Notes under the pieces: generated by a model
Databases searched by the model: none
Told to the model about the DNA's origin: nothing
Seen by the model: only the letters and a program-made list of their open reading frames with translations
Position numbers and translations under genes: made by a program
From: Cryptomeria japonica
Taxonomy: Eukaryota > Streptophyta > Pinopsida > Cupressales > Cupressaceae
Direction of reading: 5' to 3'
Assembly (NCBI RefSeq): GCF_030272615.1
Contig: NC_081413.1
Coordinates: 184,369,451-184,433,450 of the forward strand
DNA: 64,000 nt
Shown here: positions 47,055 to 57,629 of the stretch, piece after piece
Numbering within the stretch: the first letter of the stretch is position 1
Layout of the letters: each line of letters begins with the position of its first letter

Positions 47055-48392
47055 TCATTTTCGGGGATTCAAGCGCATGTGATATTTACGAATTCTTTCA
47101 AAGATTTGACGAAGGATCTTAATATGATCTATACGAAGAATGGATTTGGCTAAAATATCGTCAACATAATCTTCTAAAATCTTATGCATATAATCATGAA
47201 AGATAAGGGTCATCGCCCGTTGATAAGTTGCGCCTGCATTTTTAAGTCCAAAAGGCATCATCACCCAACAAAACGTACCCCAAGGAGTGATGAAAGTAGT
47301 TTTGAATTGATCTGGAGGACTAATGAAAATTTGATTGTATCCTGAAAAACCATCCATGAAGGATAACAAAGCATGTCCTGCTGTGGAATCAACTATCATG
47401 TCAATGTTTGGGAGAGGGAAATCATCTTTTAAAGAAGCCTTATTTAAATCTCGAAAGTTGGTACACATTCTTATTTTATTATCTAATTTAGCCACAGTGA
47501 CAATATTTGAAATCCACGGGGAATAATCAATAGGGCGGATAAATCCAGCCTCTAATAATTTCTCAATCTCAACCTTAACAAACAAGGCTACCTTAGGATT
47601 CATTTTTTGAATCTTCTGTTTCACAGGCTTAGCATCGGGAACTAAGACAATATTATGAGTAACAATCTTAGGATCTATACCAGGCATGTCAGAATATGTC
47701 CAAGCAAAGATCTCAGGGAATTCATGCAATAAATATGCATATTGTTTTTGTTCTTCTTCATCCAAACACTTTCCAGTTTTAATAACTTTTTCTTCATTGT
47801 AAGGATCCATCTTAACATCAATGGTGTCACTTGTGAGAAGATTACTTTGTTGAGGAGTATCCTTTAACTGAGGGAATTCTTTCACAATCTCATCATTATC
47901 AATCTCTTTTCCAAAATAGGCTTCAGTGTTCAAACAATAAGGAAGTCCCCTATTGTGATGATAATGAGGAAGAGTATCATATGCTCCTAAAAACTCAGCT
48001 AAAGCATCATCGGTAGGAAAGACATCCAAAGCGTAGGCACATGAAGGATCCCCATCAATATACTCAGGGTGTCTTATTGATAGAGATGTAGAAATAGTAT
48101 TAACACTAATACATGGTCTCTTAGAAGCTTTAGTGTGTTTGTAAGGATTAAAACCAAGTCCAAAGGTCTCATCATAAAGATCATTCCCTAGAGGAACCTT
48201 TATCCCTTGTTCGTGAGCGCCACAACCATTTCCATTATACCCATGCTTAGCTAAAATATGAAAACCACGACCATAACGATCAGCCATTTCAGAAAGAGAA
48301 GGTGGTTTTTCGTAAGACAAAGAATCAAATCCCTCAGAATTAGAGGTGTGAGGAGAAGAAGTTTGAGAAGCGGCCACAAAATTATTGTTCAT
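47055..48392 (-). pseudogene. Gypsy G-patch and reverse transcriptase
   Basis: 445 residues from an internal Met; the frame itself is open from 48504. A G-patch-like segment lies at about residues 37-68 (ILAKHGYNGNGCGAHEQGI). The reverse transcriptase has GFIRPIDYSPWISNIVTVAK, RMCTNFRDLNKA, LSFMDGFSGYNQI with Asp347, FGLKNAGATYQRAM and EDYVDDILAKS, with YVDD at 409-412. The catalytic Asp residues are intact. A TGA at 47055 ends the piece after HMRLNPRK, where family members usually have Cys before VFG. G-patch modules between protease and polymerase are known in this lineage. Confidence 0.9.
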
Positions 48393-48503
48393 AGGTTCAG
48401 GTAAGATTGATTGATTTTTAGTCTCTTCCTTCTTGACAAAATTAAGCTCTCTAGGAGGAACCCTATACTCACCTACAAAGGTGGGATTAAAATCAAGAGA
48501 TCC

Positions 48504-49049
48504 CTAGTCATCTTCTGCGAGAACCTTCTTAGGATCAAGAGCCTTTTCATGTGTCGATTCAAGTTGAGAAGAATCTTCTTCAGGAACTTCAGGCTCATCC
48601 AAAGAACTTTGATTATCAGAGGGTGATGATTCGTCCATAGGTAAAGAGTCATCACTAGAAGAGGAAGGTTTAGAAGAACCCTCTTTGGAAGTAGATGTTT
48701 GCAAACAAGCTTGAAACTTAGTATCACCTATCAAGGTATATGTCTTATTGTTATAAATAAATTTAACTTGTCTATGCAATGTAGAGGGGACAGCTTGCAC
48801 ACTGTGAATCCAAGGTCTCCCTAATAACAAGTTGTATGTTAGATTTCTCGACATAACATGGATAGGAGTAGGCAAAGTAACAGGTCCCACCATGATGGGT
48901 AAGGTGATAATACCTAATGAAGACTTAGCCACATTATCAAAGCCTCGAATGGGACGAGAGTCAGGCTCAATAAGGGATGTATCCACATTCATCTTATGCA
49001 ATAGATTAATGCTACACACATTAAGGCCAGAGCCATTATCTACCAGTGC
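48504..49049 (-). pseudogene. Gypsy aspartic protease
   Basis: In the same frame as gag. The active site reads ALVDNGSGLNV, just after the TGA at 49050, so the first residues precede the Met at 49019. NLTYNLLLGRPWIHSVQAVP and HRQVKFIYNNKTY are the characteristic second half of Tat-type protease. An acidic, Ser-rich tail of about 55 residues leads to a TAG at 48504, followed in frame by the region before the G-patch. Confidence 0.85.
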
Positions 49050-50093
49050 TCATCTTATAGCAGTGTCTTTTATGATAACCACAATCATCAAGGGATCATA
49101 TTGATGTTGAATTTCACTAGTAGGCAATTCATCTTGAGTAAACACAATTTGAGCTTTAGGATTCATCACAGAGTTAACCAAAGACACTATATTACTAGAT
49201 GCATTAGGTGGAGGAACATTCAAATCTTTCAAGGCATCTTGTAACATTCCATGATGAGCAGAAGAAGTTTGGATCAAATCCCAAAGGGATATCTTAGCAG
49301 GGGTAGCTTTAAGTTGTTCTATGAGATCATATTCCTTACCAAGAACTTGTGAAATATGTGGAGCTTGCGGAAGAATTGGTTGAGGATTAGGAAGAGAAAC
49401 TGGAGTAATAGGAGGAGGATTAGGCTGCCTATTATTTCTAATATGATAAGTATGGGCAACCGCATGATAACTCTCTCTAGTTAATTGCTTAGCATAACTA
49501 TACAGACTTATAGGTTTTCTTCCTTGCACAATGATGATAGGTTTATTCGGAGTAAGAAAGGAATCATGACCATACCCTCCTTGGACAGTAAGGAGAGGTG
49601 ATTTAGGAACTTGAAAGGTGGGAGAAGGATAAGCACCTTGGACTTCAAAGAGAGGCTTCTTATGCTCATTCAGGTTTATCATGTTAACTAATTTAGAAGT
49701 TTTGTTCTTGTTTAAAGATTTTGATAAAGCCACAAAGTCATCAAGAGCATCATCCAACAAAGCATGATCATATCGATTAAAAGGTTTACCTTTTGATTCA
49801 AAAGGAGACATCTCTTCATAGAGGGGATCATTGAAAACAACCATGTTACTAGATTTAGTGGAAGAGTTGATAGGAATGTACCCTTGAGAGGAATCATTCG
49901 ACTTATCTTTCTCATCACAACGAAATGACATATTAACAAGGTTTATGAGTTTTTGATAAAATGAAGGTTTGGTATCTCTAGGATTCAAAAACTCATCTAA
50001 AAATTCATCTAATTCATCTTGGCTATACTCATAATCAACATGATTGCATACATCATCATAAATATGAACATCTTGCAAATAAAAATCCGACAT
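49050..50093 (-). pseudogene. Gypsy gag-position protein, atypical
   Basis: I chose the Met at 50093 (MSDFYLQDVHIYDDVCNH), although the frame is open from 50147. The protein of about 347 residues is acidic at its start (SQDELDEFLDEFLNP) and Pro/Gln-rich later. It contains PAKISLWDLIQTSSAHHGML, a segment usual just before the Tat protease. It has no recognisable retrotransposon gag capsid domain and no CCHC zinc knuckle. A TGA at 49050 separates it from the protease in the same frame. Either the capsid was lost by deletion or replacement, or this family uses a divergent gag. Confidence 0.6.
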
Positions 50094-50149
50094 TTTGAAA
50101 TAAGGTTGCATAAAACACACAATGCAAGGAAACAAAGAAACACACACTC

Positions 50150-50167
50150 TTTTTTTTTTTTTTTTTT
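50150..50167. repeat. Poly-T run (poly-A on the element strand)
   Basis: Eighteen consecutive T lie in the short leader between primer site and the gag-position ORF of the gypsy element. Confidence 0.95.
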
Positions 50168-50249
50168 GAAAATGAAATTTAAATGAAACACACTAAATCT
50201 AGATCTAGATCTAACAAATGCAATGCAAGAGAAAGCAATAATAAGATTC

Positions 50250-50267
50250 ACGTCGGGTTCACCAAAA
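50250..50267 (-). promoter_or_regulatory. Probable primer binding site of the gypsy element
   Basis: The minus strand directly after the 5' LTR reads TTTTGGTGAACCCGACGT. A TGG two bases from the LTR end, followed by a GC-rich run, fits a tRNA primer site. I could not assign the tRNA with confidence. Confidence 0.6.
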
Positions 50268-51930
50268 TGTGTGGGGGAAAAAGCGAGACTAGGTTAACAT
50301 GTCCTAATCCTACCTTTTGACACACATTGTGGAATACGAAAGAGCCTAGAGGTATCACACAATTGGCTACTTCTTTTTGTGGAAGAGAGAGCCACGGGCT
50401 ACCAATTAGGATTTATATTCCTTTGTTCTAATCGAAAGATAAAATGATGCAAGTTCAATTCCTAACCCCAAAGTGCAAGTATGAGCTAACAACAAGATTG
50501 CAGAATTGAAACTAAACAATGGAAAGCTGTAAACACAAGGATAAGGCAAGAATGTAGATGCGTACCCAAAGTCAAAATCTGATTGAAAATGTTCGGGACG
50601 GGGGTGCAGGCGCCACTGTCCTAATTCTGCCTCGGAAACTGCTCCTAAAACTGCTATTTTACAACCCGAAAAACTGTCGGAAATGCTGAAAATTGCTGTC
50701 TGACAGAAGGACCAGGGCGCCCAGCGCCACTGTCCCAGGGACCAGGGCACCTAGCGCCCCTGTCCTGGTAGGACTAGGGTGCCCCACGCCCCTGTCCTGG
50801 TCTTTTGCTCTGAAATTTGGTGCGGGGCTCGAGTTCCGTCTGCTTCCGCTGGATCTGCAACTTGCGGCGTCGTCCGGATCCCGAAATCCGCACTTATATC
50901 TGAAAAGGTGTGTTGGGCGGCTATATAGGGTTTTGCCTTAGTCAAACCCCCGCTTTGGTGATTTCCACCTCCACGAATAGCCAAGTTGTATTGTAAAAGT
51001 AGTGTGTGTGCAGACCTTGTGTTTGTGCAAGATCCTAAAATGCAAGTAAGCAAACTAGAGCAACCTAGAAAGTAAACCCTAATTGCTTGTAAATGATAAT
51101 GTAAATGCTCCAAATCAAGATGCAAAGTGATCTAAAGCATGAATACAAATGATATAGTGAAGCTTATGCAAAGACATGAAAACAATATGAAATCATACCC
51201 AACCCCAAGGGAGGGGTACAAGCCAATCTTCAGTCGGTGATCCCTTATTGCTCTTCAATGTCTTCAAAACCCTAAATGGATGAATGAAATTGATGAATGA
51301 TTGATGGATGGATGTTGAATGTTGTTGAAGTCTTCAAAGATCTGCTCTTTCACTACATAGAAGGTCCCTGAAACCAAAATTCCAATCCCCTCAAATGAAG
51401 AAAAGAGAGCTCTTATGTATGAAACCCTAGGTCTTAATTCCAACTTTTGGCCGACCTAGAGATTGAATCTCCCACCAATTTCTTGGGGTCAAGCTTTATT
51501 TTATGATTGGATTGCGCTCCTAAAATTTTGGGAAAAATGTCCGGGACCGTGTGCACTCCGGGCGCCATGGTCCCGACAACTTTTCACCAAATTTTCAGGG
51601 CCGTCGGATATGATGATTTTAGAGTGAATCCCGAAGTTACAGGTGATTTCGAGATGTTTTGACCCCCGAAATCAAGCCCCCAAGTTCAAAATAGGACCTA
51701 ATTAGGGTTTTTGATTAAATGATGTATTAGAGGAATAAAATGAAAGGGGCACACTTTAATGAAAGGGCCCAACTGGAAGATGATGAAATAGGACCTTAGA
51801 CCTAATTAATTTGACTAATTAAGTGCTAAAGGGGAAATGCAGTGCAAAATGCAAAATGCACCAAGGCAAGTGCTAAACTAGGTGTGAAATTGTACCACCA
51901 TAGCAAGTGCGTACAATTTACGATGCTACA
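50268..51930 (-). repeat. 5' LTR of the gypsy element
   Basis: It has the same 1,663-base length as the 3' LTR, with scattered substitutions only. A minus-strand TATA box (TATATAG) lies at 50921-50928. GGGCGCCATGGTCC near 51560 matches the core of the 19-bp minisatellite found inside the element. Confidence 0.93.
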
Positions 51931-51935
51931 CCTAT

Positions 51936-52634
51936 ATATACAATTCATCTACCTTGGTAACAAGGTCAGCTAAACCTTCAACCCTCAATTACAAAATTAC
52001 ATCACACAATACAAAGATTGACCACTGGACAAATATAATGGTTTACATAGAATAAAATGGACCTAATTCAAATTCCCAAATGCTCAACACTGTCGGAAAT
52101 CATGCCAAGATCAACCACAACATGCTACACCACCAAGAAAACTGCATAACACAAAAAATCATCATCGATTGATAGAAACCACCAAAAAATCACACAACGA
52201 TAAATGCAGATCACAAAAACAAGTAGGAAATGACTAGGAAACACCAACAAGAGTGTTAGAATCATTAGGAATAGTTGTACCAACACCACTTATCAAATCT
52301 TCATCTGTCAATGTCAGAAAGCTCAAGAACACAACCAATCAGCAACTGTCACGAAGAAAGATAAATTGCGGAGCACCAAATCATGATCCATCTGAAATGA
52401 AGATACATAAGACCATCCCAAGAAATATCCCAAAATCTTAGCACGAGATCTAATCACACCGGAATATACCAGAGGATATACCAAACTCTACAAAACAGTG
52501 ATCAACAAAACAACACTGCAAATCAGATCATAAGATCTTCCCAATCTGCAATCACCAGAGCAATACACAGGAATATGTTGACATCAATGACAACAACATA
52601 TCCTAGCAGCAACAATAACCAGCAATATCCAACA
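51936..52634 (-). repeat. 5' LTR of the outer copia element, part 2
   Basis: These 699 bases complete the split LTR and close ATATCCAACA, followed by the CTAAG target duplication. CCTAT at 51931-51935 is the gypsy target duplication. Confidence 0.92.
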
Positions 52635-52639
52635 CTAAG

Positions 52640-53580
52640 TACTACTCATGACACAGGTATATATATACCTACATTGTAGGACATGTGAGGTCACATGTAC
52701 TTCTTCTATTTCTTGTTGATGTCTATGGTTGAGCTATAGGACAATGATCAAAGTATTCAACCTAGCCTTAGTGTCAGTGAGATGAACCTAACAAATATTT
52801 TGGAATTTGCTCGTGTTGAATAATTAATGATAAATACAATGATGTCTGATTTGACATATTTATGTCCTTAGATAGAAGTGTTATAATTCAAGCAAGTATT
52901 AAATTGGGACTTGATTGAGTTTCATTTCTTACTGTTAAGTGTTACTAATTGTTCTGAGTCATTTAAAGTAGCTCTATTAGGGTATGCATTATATTTATAG
53001 GAGTATATGGGCTATGCATTTTTTTTAGAATGGGTATTGGTACAATGGTGTGTTACATTGTCTAATTTTGGTTCTTTCTATGTTTCCCTTATATATTATT
53101 AATTTTTGTTTCACTTCCATGACTACGGTTATTTGAATATGAAATCCATAAAACCTTGTATTAAATTTAAAATTTAACATTAAAATGTTAGAGAATGCTT
53201 CTATTCTTATTTGAACTATAACAATTGAATTTGTGTTGATCCCTATAAGCTTGTGTCTTGGATTACAAATGCATATTTAGGTTCAAAGCTTAATTAACAA
53301 TCAACTTTGTGCAATTATTCATTTAATCATTTGTATTGCAATTATGGATAACCATGATAACCAATTTGCATTAACTAAAAATCTATAAATCCATACAACA
53401 TTATACCGATAAAAGTATCAAATATATCCAATAAAGTCAAATAGGCTTGCCAAAAGCCATATGGACTTAGAATGTCATGTATTCATAATACAAAACATAT
53501 GTTCAAAATTGCCATATAGGCATACAACATGGGACCCTAATCTAGTCATTTCCCTCTAGGGGAATGAAATAGATCATGAG
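52640..53580. other. AT-rich spacer, no gene seen
   Basis: Non-repetitive AT-rich sequence flanks the copia insertion. I see no coding frame, LTR end or tandem repeat. Confidence 0.6.
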
Positions 53581-53589
53581 ATATCTTTG

Positions 53590-54997
53590 TCTATCGGGTG
53601 GATGGAGATGTATATGATGTAGGTGTCTTTTGAGTGAGCCCACTTGATCTCCTCTCTAGACCTTTTTTAACTCCACCTGATACAATGAAAATAATGACAT
53701 TAACATAAAAAGAACTTGAATTTTAGAATGACATATAATAGAATAGTCACTTACTGCATACAAATAATCATGATGTTCATCCACAACAGGTGCATGTTCA
53801 TGATTTGGAGTGACAAGCCCCTCCTGTAGGAATCACGATATAAATTAAACTAAATACAAGTATCGTTAAAAATTTCAATAGTATACTATTAAAAGAACAA
53901 ATGTAATGTTAAATTTACTAAATTTACCAATATGTCCCTTACTTCTGTCAAAGCAACTGAACTTGCAACTGCTGCAACAACAACCCACTCCATTGTTGCA
54001 TGAACAACAGGAGGAGTCTCTGATGTCATCATCTAAAAATTAAACAAAGTATGTTGATCAATCACCAAAACTATCTATATTGTTTAAAAACAACATTAAA
54101 GAATAAATTGCTTACCTAGGTGAAAGACTCTCGACAAGCTACACTACAAGGTGTTGATGTTGAAGCTCCAACATCAAACTATTTGACATAAAAAATGAGT
54201 AATTAGAAAATCATTCACATAAGGTTCAACTATTCACTTATAATAATTATATTTCTTCACTTGTTGTATACCTGTGGAGTCAATGAAGTCATGAAAAAGG
54301 GTGCTGCAAGAATGTTGCTAGTATTGTCAACAATTTGGACCTAATTTATTACCATAATCATTTACTAATTTATATATATTCTTAAATTTCCAAATAAAAT
54401 TTAATAAAAAGATTGAAATGAACTTGCAATGAAATTCACTTGGGTATCGATGCCAAATACTTCATTCAACAAGGATTTTGTCATGACAATGTTCTCTATA
54501 GCATACTCCTCTTGTGTACGTGCATGATCACTACTATTAGGATCATAAGTGCAAAGAGAACTACATGATCAACAAAAATGAGTTGGAACTTGATGCCTAA
54601 AAGAATTAGCTGCATCACCCACATCACCCTCTACTAGAGGCCTGACATACTATATAAGGGTCTAAGTGAGTGAGCTAAGGGAGTCTAGAGTCGACCTCAA
54701 CGGTATCCTTCACAACGGAAGGAATAAAAACATGCTCCACTATAGATCTAGTCAAGGGTCTTGGTGGGAGATTTGGGTCATGCTATGCACCCACTCTATC
54801 ATGTGAGGATCCCCCATCTGGACCTTGGAAATATAGAAAATCAAAATAGTTTGGGATCTCATTAAGGACAAACTCATAGTACAATTTCCTCAAAAAGTAT
54901 TGGGGTACCTTGTGATTATTGCATGGGGGTTGATCAAATACCATCCACCACCTATCTCACAAATTATTCTTAATCCCTTCATGATGACACCAATGGA
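53590..54997 (-). pseudogene. Decayed coding remnant, unrecognised
   Basis: The minus strand holds a protein-like stretch with VLIHWCHHEGI, RWWMVFDQPPCNNH, KVPQYFLRKLYYEFVLNEIP and NYFDFLYFQGPDGG at about 54800-55015. Further shorter pieces follow, all with stops and frame changes. The aromatic-rich, conserved-looking character suggests a real former protein. It lies directly downstream of the 147-residue frame at 54998-55441, in another frame, and could be its continuation. I do not recognise the family. Confidence 0.3.
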
Positions 54998-55441
54998 TTA
55001 GAACCTCTTGCATCTAGGGTGTAAAGGTTGATTTGTTTGGCGGTCCGTAAACAGGGCACACAAGTCAAATTTGTTAATTTTCTTTTTCTTCACTGTCACA
55101 TATGATAATTTATCAGCATAAAATTGTTTTTGTCCTTCCTTTTTATTGGACCAATAATTGATTTTACCACTCACTGATTGTATGTGAGATACAATAGATT
55201 GCAGAGAATTAGCAAGGTTTGTCCTGTGAGAGTTTATTCCAGTGTGATCTTTTAGCCTTGTGATTAATTCTTCAAGCTCTTTCTGGCTATTTTCTATTTG
55301 ACCTAATAGGTTTTCTTGTGTACCTATGGGATGTCTAGGGATTGCGGGAGGTTCTTGATGTGCTTGTTCTTCAATATGGTCTTCATGAGGAGGTGATTGA
55401 GTGTTTTCAACACTTTCTTGTGAAATCTCAATTCTAGACAA
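54998..55441 (-). CDS. Hypothetical 147-residue ORF
   Basis: The ATG at 55441 opens a frame with an acidic, Pro/Gln-rich N-terminal third (residues 1-45). A helical middle (QIENSQKELEELITRLKDH, SLQSIVSHIQSVSG) could be a short coiled coil, and the tail is Lys-rich. No family is recognised. The frame directly downstream carries protein-like sequence in another frame, so this may be the 5' part of a broken, larger gene. It may also be a chance frame. Confidence 0.3.
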   Translation of the reverse strand: MSRIEISQESVENTQSPPHEDHIEEQAHQEPPAIPRHPIGTQENLLGQIENSQKELEELITRLKDHTGINSHRTNLANSLQSIVSHIQSVSGKINYWSNKKEGQKQFYADKLSYVTVKKKKINKFDLCALFTDRQTNQPLHPRCKRF

Positions 55442-55699
55442 TTAAAATAAATTTAAATCAAGAAACCTAGTTTAATCTTCAACTTAATAAAAAAATGACA
55501 ATAAGAAAACAAAAATTCATGCCTCTTCAAGCTCTTTAATGTCGTGGTGGCATTTTTATGAGAAATGGACAACTTAGGGCCCAATATCTTGCTTCTCCAA
55601 AGGGCGAGCGCAACACAAAGGCACAAAAAAATGTCAAAATGTAGGCTTCACAACATAAATGATGCCCAAAATGCGAGGTTGTTGGTTTTTTGTTTCATA

Positions 55700-55812
55700 A
55701 AATGCCATAAGGTGCCTACCCTATAAGGCACACACCCTATAGGCTTGGAAAGCCAACCCTATAGGGTGTGTGCCATGCTAAGCCTATAAGGTGTGTGCCT
55801 TATGGGCATTTC
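55700..55812. repeat. Foldback with nested inverted repeats
   Basis: GGCACACACCCTATAGG (55727-55743) is the exact complement of 55758-55774. Outside it, AAATGCCATAAGG pairs, with one bulge, with CCTTATGGGCATTT near 55797-55810. A third copy of the CCTATAAGGTGTGTGCC motif lies between. The whole could fold as a hairpin of about 110 bases. Confidence 0.8.
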
Positions 55813-57127
55813 AATTTTTTTTTTAAGTGTGGCACCTTTTTGGTACACAACTTCATGCATTTGTCCTATCCTTTCTTATTATATTATTTATATAATATAT
55901 TAGAGTTTTATTTGTATTAAATTTTGTATATTTGTTCTAGTTATGTTTAACTTTATCGTAAATAACTATATTAATAGAATTAAGAAATTTTATTAGATAA
56001 CCATATCAATAAGACTAATAAAAATTATTACACTATTTAGTTTTTTGATAGAATTAAATAAAGTATGTGTTCTCATTGCTTACTATATTTAATCCAATTA
56101 GAATTAAATATTTTTCATTTATTAATACTAATATTTTGTTGGTTGACAATTTTGTAAACTATGTAAACTTACTTCAGGAAAGAATTTACCAACATAGAGC
56201 AACATTAATTCTTACAATCTTGATGTTAAAAATTAACTCTAAAAAGAAAGAATGAGTAAAATAATAGAAGAAAGAAGAAAAGTTTCTATGAAGGGTTGAA
56301 AGTCCTCTGTTGCTTCTCTGGGACGAGAAAGAGTGCTTAAGCTCAAAGTCTTAAAGTCACTGCTCTCCTATCAACCTTTCTTTTGGTAATTTATTCTGTA
56401 ACCCAATGTGTTAACCAATAAACCAAAATAAAGTGCAAAGTCTTTAAACAAATTTCTGATTACGCTAATGATAATAATTTTCTGAAAGTAATCATAAGAG
56501 CACAAAGCCTTTAGATCACAATTCTCCTTTTCCAAGACAACACAATAAAGCGCAAAGTCTTTAAAGCACAACCTCAATTTATTTCAGCTAAAATTAGCTA
56601 AAAAGTATCAATATGAAGCACAAAGTCTTCAAACTGATATAAAGCTCACCAATTCCTATTTTATCCAACAATAGCCAAAATATGACACAAAGTTCACAAG
56701 TTAACAATTGCCTCTACACTTTAACAATATTCTCAACTCACCTTCACTTGAATACAACACGAATTAATAATGAAAATGACATAAGAACACTCTCACCATA
56801 AACCACAAATGAATCCAACACAAAGTCTGGATGCCAAAAGCTTTCTTCTTATTTCATCAAGTTGCAAAATCACCAAAAAGAACACAAAGTTTCACTTCTT
56901 AGCTCTTCACTTCAATAGAGTTTTGGCATAATATTAAAGATAATAGATATGCATTACAAAAAGTAGCCTCATATATATAGGAGAGACGCACTGAGAAAAT
57001 CTAGGAAAAACTATGACTAATTCAAGGAAGAGTCTTGATTGACTTTGGACTCATGCATTTCCTAAGTGCAAAAACTAAATACAAAATGACACTTCAAGTG
57101 TCAATGTCTTATTCAAAATTACATCTA
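55813..57127. other. AT-rich region with GCACAAAGTCTTNAA repeats
   Basis: No credible gene is seen. Between about 56430 and 56900 the phrase CACAAAGTCT recurs about six times at irregular spacing, which suggests a degenerate short repeat. Confidence 0.45.
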
Positions 57128-57346
57128 TTATGAAAAATTACTGTCACAAGAAACTCCATTGTGATCCCGCTTCATGAAATCCTTGAATTTTTGTAATACT
57201 GCTTTCATCTGCTCTTGATCAAGTCCTTTAGTGTGACTTGTGATGACCTTGACCCGAGCGATAGAATCTCTAAGGTTCACATAACATTTCTTATGCTTCT
57301 TTAGAAGTGAGGCTAGATCATCCACATTAACTTGGATATCCACCAA
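57128..57346 (-). CDS. Hypothetical 72-residue ORF
   Basis: The frame is helical and charged (LASLLKKHKKCYVNLRDSIA, EQMKAVLQKFKDFMKRD). It has a plausible protein composition but no recognised family. It may be a fragment of a longer protein or a chance frame within a retroelement. Confidence 0.25.
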   Translation of the reverse strand: MVDIQVNVDDLASLLKKHKKCYVNLRDSIARVKVITSHTKGLDQEQMKAVLQKFKDFMKRDHNGVSCDSNFS

Positions 57347-57629
57347 CTTATCTGTTTCTCAGGGTTAAAATCATCATAATTAATCAGATTATAAGAGCGA
57401 ATCACAAAATCTAATCTAATTATAATTAATCCTAAATAACAACTGAATAATGCAAAATCAATTGAATTGAATAAATGAATCTAATTAAGACTCCCTCAAT
57501 CGATTTGACAAAGCTTCCATTTCTCTTCTCCTTAGTTGTTGTTGAATTGGCTCTTAGGTATTGCACTGATTTCCTGCATAGATTAGACAACTATTTAAAA
57601 GACTGTGATTCTAGACTGATTTATGAAAA

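Larger units (their letters stand above)
22929..51930 (-). mobile_element. Ty3/gypsy element of Tat type with antisense gene
   Basis: Identical-length 1,663-bp LTRs (22929-24591, 50268-51930) begin TGTGTGGGGG and end GATGCTACA on the plus strand. CCTAT is duplicated exactly at both ends (22924-22928, 51931-51935). On the minus strand the order is primer site, gag-like protein, protease, G-patch, reverse transcriptase, RNase H, second archaeal-type RNase H, integrase, then a plus-strand plant mobile domain gene, then the polypurine tract. The second RNase H and the extra ORF before the 3' LTR are known hallmarks of the Tat/Ogre lineage. Of its 29 kb, 16.2 kb is a later copia array, so the original element was about 12.8 kb. 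Confidence 0.93.
12135..52634 (-). mobile_element. Ty1/copia element, interrupted by nested insertions
   Basis: The LTRs are 12135-13387 and 22375-22928 plus 51936-52634. Both add up to exactly 1,253 bases once the gypsy insertion and its duplicated CCTAT are removed. CTAAG flanks both outer ends (12130-12134 and 52635-52639). A polypurine tract sits at 13388 and a tRNA-Met type primer site at 22361-22372, both on the minus strand. The coding order on the minus strand is gag, protease, integrase, reverse transcriptase, RNase H, which is diagnostic of Ty1/copia. All coding parts carry stops or frameshifts. It is the oldest layer of the nest. Confidence 0.93.

Noticed and set aside
50250-50267. 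Naming the tRNA that primes the gypsy element
   Set aside because: The site begins TGG at the right distance, but the following bases did not match any plant tRNA 3' end that I could place with confidence.
22929-51930. Whole block as two independent gypsy insertions or solo LTRs
   Set aside because: Equal LTR length, matching orientation, a single CCTAT duplication on the outside only, and a correctly placed polypurine tract and primer region show one element.
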